This document shows, piece after piece, positions 44,880-56,944 of a stretch of DNA of 64,000 nucleotides. The DNA comes from Cristatella mucedo (lineage: Eukaryota; Bryozoa; Phylactolaemata; Cristatellidae), in NCBI GenBank assembly GCA_009760855.2, contig WPIO01000062.1:1088001-1152000 (forward strand). Reading direction: 5' to 3'. Made by a program: the position numbers and the translations under genes. The notes under the pieces were generated by a model. The model was given only the letters and a program-made list of their open reading frames with translations, searched no databases and was not told where the DNA came from. Numbering within the stretch: position 1 is the first letter of the stretch; every line of letters starts with the position of its first letter.

Positions 44880-47800
44880 GCCTTGATTGAAACTTGGCTA
44901 AAATCGGTAAACTGACCGACAATTACGACGCTACCCCGGCTAGTTTCTCCTTCTTTCGCGCCCCTAGATCAATCAAAACTGAAGGTGGAGTTTCTATTAT
45001 CACACGCTCGAAATTTGACTTAGCCGTTTGCAGTAACGTCGAAGCAGTCTTTAGATCTATTATCTTGATTTTACCCGACGTAAAGCTACCGATGGTGGCA
45101 GTAGTCTATCGCCCACCGGGTACCAATTCCCCCTGTACCTCAGATTTCTCTGACGTAATTTCGATTCTGTGCACAAGAAATCGATCCTTCCTCGTTGTGG
45201 ATTATTTCAACTATTCACTTTGATAACATATCTGACGCCTTCAGCACTGAATTTCGTGCATTTAATGAATCATTGTCTCTTGTGGCACATGTGCATAACC
45301 CTACTCACATCAAGAGTCAAACACTCGATCAAATTTTCTCATACAGCCACTTTGTTATTGTATCCGAGTTCCAGGGGTCAGAGGCTAATTCCCGCCAAAC
45401 CCTGCCATACTCCGGCCACGCTGCCGCTCGCCATGCTGCCGAGCTAGGGTAAGACTGCGGCCGTCCGGGTAAACCTCTTTATGATAACGCATGCGCCAAA
45501 AACAACAGGGGAACTAAACAAGTCTACATGGAGGGTCCTATACACAGTGCACTATAGGGGCGCAAGACGACGCAGCAAGCGCGAACAAACGTGTTAGTTG
45601 GGGTCAGTCGGCTTCTGCAGTCCTGTCGTTGTATAGACTTCGAATCCAACAGTACGAGCGTACGCCGTACAAAACCCGGCTGGCTGAGTGACTGCTTGGC
45701 TAGTCCTAGTCGACAACTACCACAGTCGAGAGCTTCCACAGAAAGACGCCAACACACGGGGGGAGGTTACGAACACGCTACACGGGGAACGCGGAATATA
45801 CAAGTCTCAACAACGAGCGAGCTATCCAGCTCCGCTCGGGCCTTGGGTACTCGTTCCCTTGCGTGCGTGGAAGCATCGCCGGAGCACACCTGCAACCATC
45901 CAGGTGAATAATTCTGCGAGACCGGGAGCCTCCAGCACCACGACTTACTCGGCCAACTTCTCCTACCCAAGATCCCCGTGACCTCGCGTCACTGCACACA
46001 TCCGGCCATGCCGTAGGTCCGACCCCGGCCTACGCGGTGACCCTCATTACAGCCGTCTGGTCCCAGCCAACCGAACCTAGCCTAGGTACATTATCACCAA
46101 TTATTACCACAACCTGCTTTTATGACCACTGTGGATCTCATTCGGTCTACATTGTGTGCCCCCTCCTCCTCATCTAAAGTCACCCGAGAATCGTTAAACC
46201 TTAAGAACTTTGATATCAATGCTGTCCGTTCGAAAATATCTGCTTCGCTTCCCTTTTCTGACCCTACATCATTGGTAAATTACTAAAACACGACACTAGC
46301 TGACATGCTCGACGAGCTTGCACCCCTGACTAAGTGCACTGTGCGCGATCGCCCAGACGGCCTAAGGTTTACCACAGACATTAAATTAGCTAGGTCTACT
46401 AAGCGAAAGCTTGAAAAAGCATACACATGATCAGGACTGACTGTCTATCGATATAAGGCCTACTGTAGATCGTACCAATCGATCCAAAGCAAAGGCCAAG
46501 TCTAGCTTCTATAATAGTATTTTCGAATCACAGACGAACAATCCAAAAATTCTTATGTCGACGATCAACCTTCTCCTCAACCGCTCTCAGGTTAGCTCCT
46601 TACCTGACGATCCTTGTGACGATCGCTTCTCTAGCTTCTTTGTTAACAAGATGAACAAGATCAGAGAGTCCATCCCTAAAATATCAGCATCCCTCTAGAA
46701 TGCTGTCCCTCGATTCCTTGCAGCACCTCAATGTCTAAATTCAAGCAGGTCAGTAGTGACCTCGTCCTGAAGTTCATATCGCAGTCAAAGAATACAACGA
46801 ATCCTCTGGACCCTATTCCCACTGCCCTGCTTCTACGATGCATTGATGTGCTGCTGCCATGCATAACTTAAACCATTAATATGTCATTAGCCTCAGGTCA
46901 CGTCTCAGCACCTTTCAAAAACGCTGTGGTCAGGCCACAACTGAAGAAAGCATCACTAGACCAAGAGAACTTGGGCAACTTGCCCCCAGTCGTGCTTGTA
47001 TTGGACCTATCAAAGACTGGAACGAGTCGTGGCAGACCAGCTGTACTCATATATTGAAACTTCAAACCTTGCTTGTAAGATCCAGCCTGGTTTTAGAGCT
47101 AACCAATCAAAAGAGTCAGCGTTACTTCGGGTGTACAATGACTTACTTGGAAAAGCAGACTTAGAGAGAGTATCTCTGCTTGTTTTGCTCAATCTTATGG
47201 CAGCTTTTGATACTATCGATCACCATCATCCTTCATGAGCACTTTTCATTTCGCCTGGGCATCTCTGCTCTGCAATGGCTCAGGTCCTATCTCAGTGGGA
47301 GACTCCGGAGTATCGATGTGAATGGAAAAAGATCATCCGAGGAACCTCTGAAATATGGGGTACCTCAGTTTTCCGTGCATAGTCCCGTTCTTTTCATGGT
47401 TTATACTCTCCCTCTTGCTGATGTGATTGCCAAGCACAGTCTAGCTTTCAATTCTATGCAGATGACACTCAGCTGTATTTTTGCTTTGATCCCTCCTAGC
47501 CCTCCAGCACGTCGAACTCTCTCAATTCTCTTGCTGCATGTATTGATGACATCCGCACATGGTGGTAGCAAATTTTCTTTAATTGACCGCCGTGAAAACA
47601 ACATACTAGTTATGGGCAAACCAAGTGTGAGTCAGAAATTGGAAAGGCTAACGCTCACAATTGGCTCTGCCAACAAATCTCCTGTTGAATCTGCACGAAA
47701 TCTAGGTATCATGTTCCAAGGTGACCTTTCTTTAGACGACCGCATCAACTCCCCAATCAAGTCCGCCTACTTCCAGCTACAAAACATTGCTGAAATTGTT

Positions 47801-48525
47801 TAAATTTGGATGCCATATCTAAGTTTGTGTATTTGTGACATTCCGTCTCGTCTTCTGCAACTCACTGCTTGCAGGTCTACCAGCCTGTGCAATCAGGAGC
47901 TTACAGCTGGTGCGGAAATCCGCAGCTTTCGTGTACGTCGCAGTTGCCACATCACACCACTTCTCGCCGACCTGCACTGGCTACCAGTCAAGCAACGGAT
48001 CGACTTCAAGGTTTTGTCACTCACTTTTAGGTCCCTTCATTCTTTGACTCCAGCCTACCTACTAGATCTACTGCTCCACCAGGCCAAGCATCGTACCACC
48101 CGCTTTTCAGAATCCAACAGTCTACCAATACCTCGTACAAACCTCAAATCCTTTGGAGACCGTGCATTTAGTTCGTATGCTCTCAAAGCCTGGAACTCAC
48201 TCCCGACTGGAGTCACGACGTCTCCTGACTTGACAATATTTAAAAAGAGACTGAAGACGAAACTATTGATCAAAGCAATTAGTGGTTCCCTGTGATTCAT
48301 CCTTATGTGTTTATGCATGCTTACACTGTGCATGCTGCCACTAACCATTATTGCATGGTGATCCTGTGCATGTCTCCCCTAACTGCGTTATTCGTGTTGT
48401 TTATTGAGCGTGCTACCTCTAACCATTCGATTGTGCTTCCTTTGCAGCAAATGTAAATTGTCTAGAGAGAGATTGAGTTCTTTGAGGGCACTTTATCAAA
48501 TGTATTATTATAATTATTATTATAC
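44880..48525 (+). pseudogene. CR1/L2-like LINE (right block copy), near full length but decayed
   Basis: Retains an endonuclease remnant (44,894-45,223: GGVSIITRSKFDLAV, then VAVVYRPPGTNS and FLVVDYFNYSL), the linker, reverse transcriptase remnants (SLLVLLNLMAAFDTIDH at about 47,170; GVPQFSVHSPVLF at about 47,360; a frame-broken YADD region at 47,450) and the C-terminal part (HITPLLADLHWLPVKQRI at about 47,945). 3' hairpin tail at 48,445-48,515. Interrupted by a 732-bp solo LTR. Confidence 0.8.
45359..46090. mobile_element. Solo LTR with TTAT target duplication
   Basis: 732 bp starting TGTATCC and ending GGTACA (short inverted TGTA/TACA ends), inserted in the endonuclease region of the right LINE. 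Flanked by TTAT at 45,355-45,358 and TTAT at 46,091-46,094. The left LINE copy shows the empty site at about 216-224 (ttttttatcacc). No internal retroelement genes, so this is a recombined solo LTR. A 4-bp duplication fits Ty3/Gypsy or BEL/Pao. Confidence 0.8.
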
Positions 48526-49911
48526 CACACAAAGCTGAGAGATCGATTACCTCCGTGCTACTTGACCGATCTTTCGCTTTGGAACCAATCGAGCAGTCGC
48601 CAACACAGTGTCGGCAACAGTGACATGCATTCTTGGTCAGATGGCACTGACGTTCTTCGACTTCTTTCAATCGATCTACTAAGTTAGTCTGAACCTGCCA
48701 CCCGGGCAGTTTAACGGTTCTATGTGCAATGTTTTTCAAGATAGGATGCATGCTGTTGCATTCCTATTTGAGAATAGCCTTTGCATAAAAGGTCGCAAGG
48801 TCGTGATGTTCAATTATGACTAATCCGCTTTTGTCAGCGAGATGCTTGAAGATTATGGTATCGTATTATTCTCTGCTATGTGTCCTTCAGCTTGTTGTTT
48901 TATAGCTACGAAATCCTACTGAAATGAAATTCTTTTCTTCGTACAAAATCTACGCTCCGGACTTGACTTCTTCTTCCCTTTATTATTCATTTCGCGCTTT
49001 CTATCGCGTCCATTTATTCAGCTTCTCAAATATTTCTTCTTACCTCACAGTTTTAATGCGAACTCTCTCTATTTTGCACTTTCGAATGGACAAAATTCAA
49101 CCTAAGCGTATGCCGTGAATGACGCAACTGCAATAATACACCAGCTCGTACCTTTACTGGCTCCCCATCTCCCCGTGCGTCGGCTTCAAAATTCTGACAT
49201 TCCTGTGTAGTTACTTCTATTCCCTTACTCCGCCCTCTCTATTTGGAATGACTAACTCCCCATGCCTTCCTATGACACCATCTTCTACTCCGGTACTAGT
49301 CGTTTGGCTGTACATCGAATGAATCTCAAATCTTTCTGAGACAGGGCCTTCAATTCTCGAAATCCAAAAACCTAAAATTAACTACCGACAGAAATCAAGA
49401 CGCAGTGTGACCTGACGACACTGAAAGCTAAATTAAAAACACATGTCATCACAGAGAGAGCTACTTTTTTCACGCGATGCGTCCTTCCTTCGAGTGCTCA
49501 CACTTTTGGCGATTAATGCAGCGATTCAATGTCTCTAATAGGCTCAATTTTTTTCATTTCAAGCCTCAGCAAACTGCCTTAAAAGGTATTTGTTTTTCTT
49601 AGAGTGCTATGCAAATATATTATTAGTGTCATTTATTTCTTAGCTAAAGTTAGGCGGCCAGGCAAGCACGCAAAGCTCGCGTATCGTGTCTTCATGAAGT
49701 CTACGCAGGTAGATGTCTCTCGTCTCACAAGGCAGTTTGCCATTCAATAAGAACCGAATACTATCAAGCTGCCGCTTTCTGTTCAGTGACGTCGTGTGCA
49801 GTCAAATCGTACTGGTTCACTGTCCAGTCAGCGTCTGCTCACCTCCAATGTTGATAGTGGCTTGACTTAGATGTGAGATGAGCCAGAAAACCAGTCGTGC
49901 TAAGCACGCTG
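48526..49911. repeat. Right copy of the flanking duplication, no gene seen
   Basis: Colinear with 2,711-4,283 without the SINE of the left copy. Confidence 0.6.
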
Positions 49912-50050
49912 CCGCCGGAGGTTTGGCTCTGGGGTAAGGAGCTCGCCTCTACCGACCAAGGCTGTGGGCTCATGCCCTGATGCACCTGTAAGGCGCCTGG
50001 GCAGAGATTAAGTTCTTCTCCTATGGCGATATACAAATGGGATACATTTT
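49912..50050 (+). mobile_element. tRNA-like SINE, family C (right paralog)
   Basis: Paralog of 4,284-4,430: GGTTTGGCTCTGGGGTAAGG and the GGCGCCTGGGCAGAG hairpin arm. Shared position shows it predates the duplication. Confidence 0.55.
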
Positions 50051-51285
50051 ACTTATGTTTTCAAAAAATTACCAATGCTGACGCACTGCCTGCGTGGGTC
50101 GATGGGAGCTTCACCCAGATCACAAGCAGCTATCTCACTCCAGTGAAGCTTCGCTGGCAATCCTGTCTTCGTTGAAGGTCGGTCGGTAGCGCTAAGTAGA
50201 CTAGACAAAACTCATTTTGGTATTTTACAGTCGATCGTGTGCAGATCGATCGTATTCAGGGCGAAGTGGTGGTGTGTAATCGATGCGGATTTACTGATGC
50301 CCATTCAAGCACCGAGCGGTGCTAGAAGTGCAATGAAGAAAATTCGTCGCAGAAGTTCACGAGCTAAAAAAATTTACGCTGCAAGCAATAGGTGAGCTGC
50401 ACAAAGCGTCCCGCAGAAAGCGGTACGAAGCTACGTTGGTGGACAACTGAGCCTAGAGTTTAGGCTAATCGCCAACAAACCCTAGCCTAGCGGCTCGGTC
50501 GACCGGTGCATCTTGTGGTCGTCATGCACTGAACTAACGGAAAATGCAATGACATCGTAAGCGATTAAATGAGAGCAGAATAACTACGATCGATTAAGAA
50601 GTGGAAGCCAGTTTTCTTTGATTAGCGACCAAGGGTCAGAGCCACTCCTTCAGATGACCACTAACGATATCGGATGAGAACTAAAGTTTTGAAATAGAGC
50701 GTTTCTACTCTGGCAGGGCGGAAGAAAAAAACTGGTTTTCAAGAAGATATACACCGGCAGTGCTATAGAATACTATATACATTTGGCAAACTCATATTTT
50801 TCTTTCAGCAGTAAGGTGCTTCCGGGTCTCAGATCAGCAGTAATGTGCTCGCACTTCATGATCCTGGTCGTAGGATCTAGTCCTGCAGCAGGTCGTTCTT
50901 TATTTAGCCCTGCCAGCCATGCTGGTATCCGCCATGGCTCTTCTTCCGCTGCATAAATGAGGCTCTTGAATTGTATAACCTCAATTGTTTCGCGTACCAG
51001 CGCCGCTGGCTTACCCTTTAGCGAGTGGCTCCGGTAATCCGAGGTCGAATTCATAGTACCGTGGATCCACTGTGCTTCCGGTGAGCGTGGCGATCGAGAA
51101 GGTCACTTCAGTAAATCCAATGTGACCTCATTTACGATGGCAGCACCGGAGCCGTTATGGCTTTTTCCCGTGGTCGCTAGTTTCCTTCATTTGGCATCGG
51201 ATTGACAACCAGTCATATCCTGGTTTGGACCTGTCAGATGCTAATCACTACTATTTGGCCGGCGAAAATTTTCCGCCAGAGTCAT
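50051..51285. repeat. Right copy of the flanking duplication, with SINE family D
   Basis: Colinear with 4,431-5,690. The family D SINE is at about 50,825-50,990. No coding frame is shared with the left copy. Confidence 0.5.
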
Positions 51286-51597
51286 AACCATATATATTTG
51301 TATAGCGGCCTCAGAGAACTTAATCTTTTTCTATGAACTTTACATTTGCTGCAAAGGAAGCATGATCGAATGCTTAGTGGTAGCATTCTCAATGACAGCA
51401 AGCATAACATGGCTAGAGGTAACATGCATAGGTTCAGCATGAATATATGGTTAGTGGCAGCATGCGCAGTGTCATACGGACCCACTAGCTAGCTGCGACA
51501 AATGAGCGCGTTTTTAGATTCTTTTCAAATTTCTTCAAGTCAGGGGACGCCGTGACGCCAGGCGAAAGTGAGTTCCAGCCTTTGAGAAATGAAGAGA
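51286..51597 (-). mobile_element. CR1/L2-like LINE 3' end, right-only insertion
   Basis: Starts with atatatatttgtatagcggc hairpin arm, contains the 3' UTR and the antisense ORF end (complement of SSFLKGWNSLSPGVTASPDL). Absent at the left position (about 5,672), so inserted after duplication. Confidence 0.7.
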
Positions 51598-52370
51598 ACG
51601 AATTCCGAATCGAAGCGCCGGCGCTGCTATCAGGGTAAATAGACTGCGTTGCGAAAAACGCGAGCAGACGATGCGAGAAGAGCGCGAGGAAGAAGCTTGC
51701 AGCTGGAGAGCGAGAGGAGGTCACTGTCACACATAGGAGAGCGCGCGAGGATTCAACTGACAGTCACACTCTGCAGCAGGTCCTACGAGAAGGCTTCCAT
51801 TGCCCTGGCTCGTAGCCTCGCGTAAATGAAACAGCGTGAACGAAACTACCGAGCGATTTTGATCGACGGGACAGCTTACCGACAGAGACGCGGTAACGGC
51901 AGCAATCGTTAAAAACCGCTACTCTGTCTCGACAGGTGAGTAAAACTTAGGTGAAATGTGGAAGACTTGTTAACGACTTCTACTGCCCACAGCCGGCTGC
52001 TTCTGCTGCAGAGTGCTCGGGGGGGGGGCGAGATTAGCACCGCGGTTGGCCGGCCAGTTGATGCGGGTCAGCTGCAGGCTGACTAGAGTGCGGCAGCGTA
52101 GCTCCGGCTTCAACTCGCAGGACGAACGAGGCGATGCATCCTTTCTTTGTAGAATGAAAGCTCCTGGCTGAAGGCCTCCGTGAAGTCTAGCTCCGCTCGT
52201 CCAGCACGTCCAGCCGGTCTTTTGGTCTTATTCTCTTTCTTGGCTTTGTTACCAGCTTCAGTACCGTGCGGTGCGAACAATCGAACGAGAAAACTGATCC
52301 CGTTATCGCGGACTAAAGCAAAAAGAACGGCAGCGCGATGGCGCTGGGAAAGCAGATCAGCCATAAGAAG

Positions 52371-52373
<3 letters not shown>
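51598..52373. repeat. Right copy of the flanking duplication, no gene seen
   Basis: Colinear with 5,690-6,270. A 9-bp G-run is at about 52,019. Confidence 0.5.
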
Positions 52374-52443
<70 letters not shown>

Positions 52444-52586
52444 CAAAGAGGGAGAGAGAGAGGGAGATGGAGAGACAGACAGACAGACAGAGACAGGGAG
52501 ACAGAGACAGAGACAGGGAGAGACAGAGAGGGAGAGACCAAGAGAGAGAGAGAGACCAAGACAGAGAGACAGAGACAGAGAGAGAC

Positions 52587-52621
<35 letters not shown>

Positions 52622-52770
52622 CAGAAACAGAGAGAGACAGAGACAGAGACAGACACAGAGAGAGAGAGACTGAGACAGAGAGAGACAGCTAGAGAGACTG
52701 AGACAGAGAGGCAGAGAGACAGATAGAGAGATTGAGACAGAGAGAGGCTGAGAGAGACAAAGACAGAGAC

Positions 52771-52801
<31 letters not shown>

Positions 52802-52806
52802 AAAGA
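52374..52806. repeat. (GA)n / (GAGACA)n compound microsatellite
   Basis: About 430 bp of purine repeats, changing from GA to mixed AGAGAC and GACAGA units. The long open frames on both strands here are artefacts of the repeat. Absent from the left copy. Confidence 0.97.
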
Positions 52807-53295
52807 AAAAGTAGAATAAGAAGGCGGCGCTGAGCAGAGAAACAGGCGCTCCGACGACGTGCAGCATGAGAGGCGACCGCGGCGAAGCGCAGTCGCAATT
52901 GGCTCTCGCCGCTGCGAGCAGCTACGAGCGCGATTGCTCTATCCCAGTTACCCTTTCCCACATGACTGCGACTACTCCGAGGTCGCGCTACTAATCGCGA
53001 CCAAAGAGCACGCGCTGGGGGACCGGCATTTAGCTACTTCAGCGCGTTCGCAAGGGTACCCTATTAATCTTTGGCAGCGGGAAAACCTTTGCAACATGTG
53101 CCAATGCAGCACGTACATGTGCCAATGCAGCCAGCACGTGCACGAGCCTATGCAGCACGTCCATACCACGTCCTACCACCTAGCCGTCTGACCGGTAGCA
53201 AAGCGTCTCTCTTCCAGCGTCCGTACCTCATATACTCTCGAAATCTCACGTTCACCTAACGGGTGATGTTTAGAGGAACTAGTGATGTCGTCGCT
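52807..53295. repeat. Right copy of the flanking duplication, no gene seen
   Basis: Colinear with 6,280-6,764, including the tgcagcacg/tgtgccaatg repeat cluster. Confidence 0.5.
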
Positions 53296-54640
53296 TAATT
53301 TAATAATAATAATAATAATAATTCACTTGATAAAGCGCCCTCAGAGAACTCAATCTCTCTCTAGGCGCTTTACATTTGCTGTAAAGTGAAATGCAATTGA
53401 ATGGTAAGTAAAATCATGCTTGAAAAACAAACGAGATGAATAATATGATTAGGGGTGACATGCACAGGGTCAGCATGCAAATTTGGTTAGTGGCAGCATG
53501 CACAGTGTCACGCATAAGCACATCAAAGACGAATCACGGGGACCCACTTAATGCTATCCTAAATAGGTTTGTTTTTAGGTTCCTTTTAAATGTGGTCAGG
53601 TCAGGGGATGTTTTGACGCAGGTCGGGAGGGAGTTCCAGGCTTTGGGAGCTTATGAACTAAATGCACGGTCTCCAAAGGATTTAAGGTTTGTATGAGGTA
53701 TTTCTAGACTGTTGGATTCCGAGAAGCGGGTGGTACGATGCTTGGCCTGATGGGGTAGTATATCTGACAGATAGGCTGGAGCCATAGAATGAAGGGACCT
53801 AAAAGTGAGCGACAAAACCTTGAAGTCAATCCGTTGCTTGACTGGTAGCCAGTGCAGGTCGGCGAGAAGTGGAGTAATGTGGCAACTGCGACGCTCACGA
53901 CAGACAAGCCTACCTGCAGAGTTTTGCACAAGCTGCAATCGCCTGATCGCACATGCTAGTAGGCCAGTAAGCAGTGAGTTGCAGAAGTCGAGACGGGATG
54001 TCACGAATGCATTAACTAACTTGGACGTGGTATCCTTATCTAAACAAGCCCGAATTTTAGCAATGTTATGAAGCTGAAAATAGGCGGATTTGACTGTGGA
54101 GCTGATACGGTCGTCTAACGAGAGGTCGCTTTGGAATATGACACCTAGATTCCGAGCTGATTCGACAGGATATATGCTGGCAGAGCCAATTTTGAGCGTC
54201 AGCCTTTCCAATCTCTGGATCACACTGGGTTTTCCCATAACTAGTAAGTTAGTTTTGTCATCGTTTAGTTTTAGAAAATTTGCTGCCATCCATGTGCGGA
54301 TGTCATCAATGCATGCAGCAAGTGAGTTGAGAGAATATGAGGTGCTCGAAGGCTGGGAGGGATCAAAGCAAAGGTACAACTGAGTGTCATCCGCATAGAA
54401 GTGAAAGCCTAGATTGTGCTTGGCAATCACATCAGCAAGAGGGAGAGTTTAAACCGTGAAAAGAACCGGACCTAGCACTGAGCCCTGAGGTACTCCATAT
54501 TTCAGAGGTACTTCAGATGATCTTTGTCCATTCACGTCAACACTCTGGAGTCTCCCACTGAGATAGGACCTGAACTACTGCAGAGCAGTGCCAGTGATGC
54601 CCAGGCGAGATGAGAGGCGCTCTAGAAGAACTTTTAAAAA
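53296..54640 (-). pseudogene. CR1/L2-like LINE with 259-codon reverse transcriptase frame, reverse orientation
   Basis: (TAA)n at 53,301-53,323, 3' hairpin and UTR, then the minus frame 53,651-54,430 from AKHNLGFHFYADDTQLYL through SDLSLDDRISS and LHWLPVKQRID to FGDRAFSS. The motif B' region follows upstream but is separated by a stop (GVPQGS complement near 54,490). 5'-truncated near 54,640. Closest to the 40,853-42,400 copy. Confidence 0.85.
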
Positions 54641-54837
54641 TTTAACCGACCTCACCCTCGGGTATGATAGCATGCTATACAATCGAGAAAACTCACACAT
54701 CTCTCTCGCTTTGCTGCCACTGTACACCTTCAAGTATCGATCTCTTTAGTACTCATATAGTATGCAATGGAGTAAAGAAATTAGTATATCTATGCAGGTG
54801 AGTATAGATCGTAAAAGTCCCTCTAGTCTCCACGTAA
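54641..54837. repeat. Right copy of the flanking duplication
   Basis: Matches 7,036-7,215, including ctacaatcgagaaaactcac. Confidence 0.55.
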
Positions 54838-55008
54838 AACACTAGCTGATTTAACAGCCTCTTTTTGTATAGCGAGGGAAGAGCCTTTACGGCTATCACC
54901 ACCGCTTGCAGCGGCAATCGAGGATCGCCCACCGCAGGATTTGGACCCACGACCTCGGGGCCGAAGTCGTGAAAAGCAACCACTTCATCTAGCGTGCTAT
55001 CACGGCTC
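54838..55008 (-). mobile_element. tRNA-derived SINE, family A (right-only)
   Basis: Reverse orientation, B box complement GATTTGGACCCA and A box complement region TCTAGCGTGCTATC. Absent at the left position (about 7,215-7,450). Confidence 0.75.
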
Positions 55009-55214
55009 ACAAGGGTCTGCCGTGCGCGAGGTGTTACGAAGAGCGCAACGGAAGTCTTACGGAAAGGGTGCTGCTTTGGCGACATACTTTGCTTAATGAT
55101 TTGTGGCGGTAAATGTGTAAATGATTTGGTGCATTTGGTGCCGATTTCGTCGGTGCAGCACCGACAGATCCATGCAAAAGTGACTGGTGAGCCGCGACCC
55201 AAAGGAAAGTGCAG

Positions 55215-55990
55215 AACTGCGCAGAGACAAGTGGATCAGCTGAACTCGTATATTGAAACTTCAAACCTTGCTTGTAAGATCCAGTCTGGTTTTAGAGCTA
55301 ACCAATCAACAGAGTCAGCATTACTTCGGGTGTACAATGACTTACTTGGAAAAGCAGACTTAGAGAGAGTATCTCTGCTTGTTTTGCTCAATCTTATGGC
55401 AGCTTTTGATACTATCGATCACCATCATCCTTCATGAGCACTTTTCATTTCGCCTGGGCATCTCTGCTCTGCAGTGGCTCAGGTCCTATCTCAGTGGGAG
55501 ACTCCGGAGTATCGATGTGAATGGAAAAAAAGATTATCCGAGGAACCTCTGAAATATGGGGTACCTCAGTTTTCCGTGCATAGTCCCGTTCTTTACATGG
55601 CGTATACTCTCCCTCTTGCCGATGCGATTGCCAAGCACAATCTAGCTTTCAATTCTATGCAGATGACACTCAGCTGTATTTTTGCTTTGATCCCTCCTAG
55701 CCCTCCAGCACGTCGAACTCTCTCAACTCCCTTGCTGCATGTATTGATGACATCCGCACATGGATGGTAGCAAATTCTCTTTAATTGAACGCTGACAAAA
55801 CAGCATACTAGTTATGGGCAAACCAAGTGTGAGTCAGAAATTGGAAAGGCTAACGCTCAAAATTGGCTCTGCCAACATATCTCCTGTTGAATCTGCACGA
55901 AATCTAGGTATCATGTTCCAAGGTGACCTTTCTTTAGACGACCGCATCAACTCCACAATCAAGTCTGCCTACTTCCAGCTACAAAACATT
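55215..55990 (+). pseudogene. Internal reverse transcriptase fragment, right-only
   Basis: Nearly identical to 47,030-47,800 of the right LINE, including LERVSLLVLLNLMAAFDTID, the GVPQFSVHSP variant and the stop after HHHPS. It has neither the LINE 5' end nor the 3' hairpin tail and sits inside sequence matching left 7,620-7,700. Confidence 0.8.
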
Positions 55991-56944
55991 GCTGAAGTGG
56001 ATCGGTGCACTGATGCGACGATCAGGCTACGCTCAGTGTCTTGTAGGAATGAACCTCGCGGCAGTGGCGGCGGGCAGCAACAAACGGGTGACGGCGGCGC
56101 CGGCGTTGGTGGTGGGTGATGACGCCGAGAAAACGCTGCGAGTTAGCCAGAAGGACAGCATGCTTTTTGTATTTTGAAGACTGCCTAAACATGCAAGGAT
56201 ACGGTTTGCTTGACGGATGCGCAGCTATTAATATCATTCGTCTACAACTGTCCCTTTAGTGCTAACGAACTAGATTAACGAAGTATGTTAGTACAACAAT
56301 TTCACGTCAAATGCCAGTGAGCGAGCGCTTGCAGTTCGAGATAAAATTGTACTAGAAGGACTCATTAAACCGCTAACCTCGGAGTGCGCAGACTTGCCGG
56401 TCTTGCGTAGCTTTTGGCAAGTCGAAAGCGTGCGAAATGAAGCCCGATTTCAGCCCGATTGACGCCCGTCGGGCGGCGCCGCTCAGGGTGCTGCCGACGA
56501 GCTCGAGAAAGTGGAGCCGACCTGTGCGAGCCGGCTCGAGCGTCCACGCCTACTCCCTATCCTTACGCCTCCTTCACTGAGCTTTGGCTTAACGAGCGCT
56601 CCGGCTTCGATAGTGCTCGTGTAACAAGGTAAAGCACGCTGGACGCGGCAGCGTCGACTAGCTTCGCTCGAAACGCTGAATGAGTACACTAGCGGGTAAC
56701 TAGCCGATCCGTCTACGAGCGAGTACAGAAGAGCAGGGAAACCTTGACCTTGCATGGGAGCAGAGACGAGCGCGGCTCACCGCCTCGTTAAATCGAAAGG
56801 ACACAGCTTATTTACACCATCCAGAGCTCACGGTTTGGCCCAATAGCCACAAACCCGAGCATTCCAATGGCAAATGTCGTCCTGAGTCATTCTCAATAGG
56901 CAGAGAGCGCTAGGGAGGTCAGAGGCGCTCTGAAGGCCACCGTT
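55991..56944. repeat. Right copy of the flanking duplication, no gene seen
   Basis: Colinear with 7,690-8,999, without the left-only 7,960-8,515 insertion. Has about 130 bp extra at 56,600-56,760. Confidence 0.5.

Noticed and set aside
52110..52867. Long open frames on both strands (up to 184 codons) of Ser/Leu or Arg/Glu repeats
   Set aside because: They are translations of the GA/GACAGA microsatellite and carry no other coding signal. The same applies to the frames at 14,674-15,042 and 28,146-28,382.
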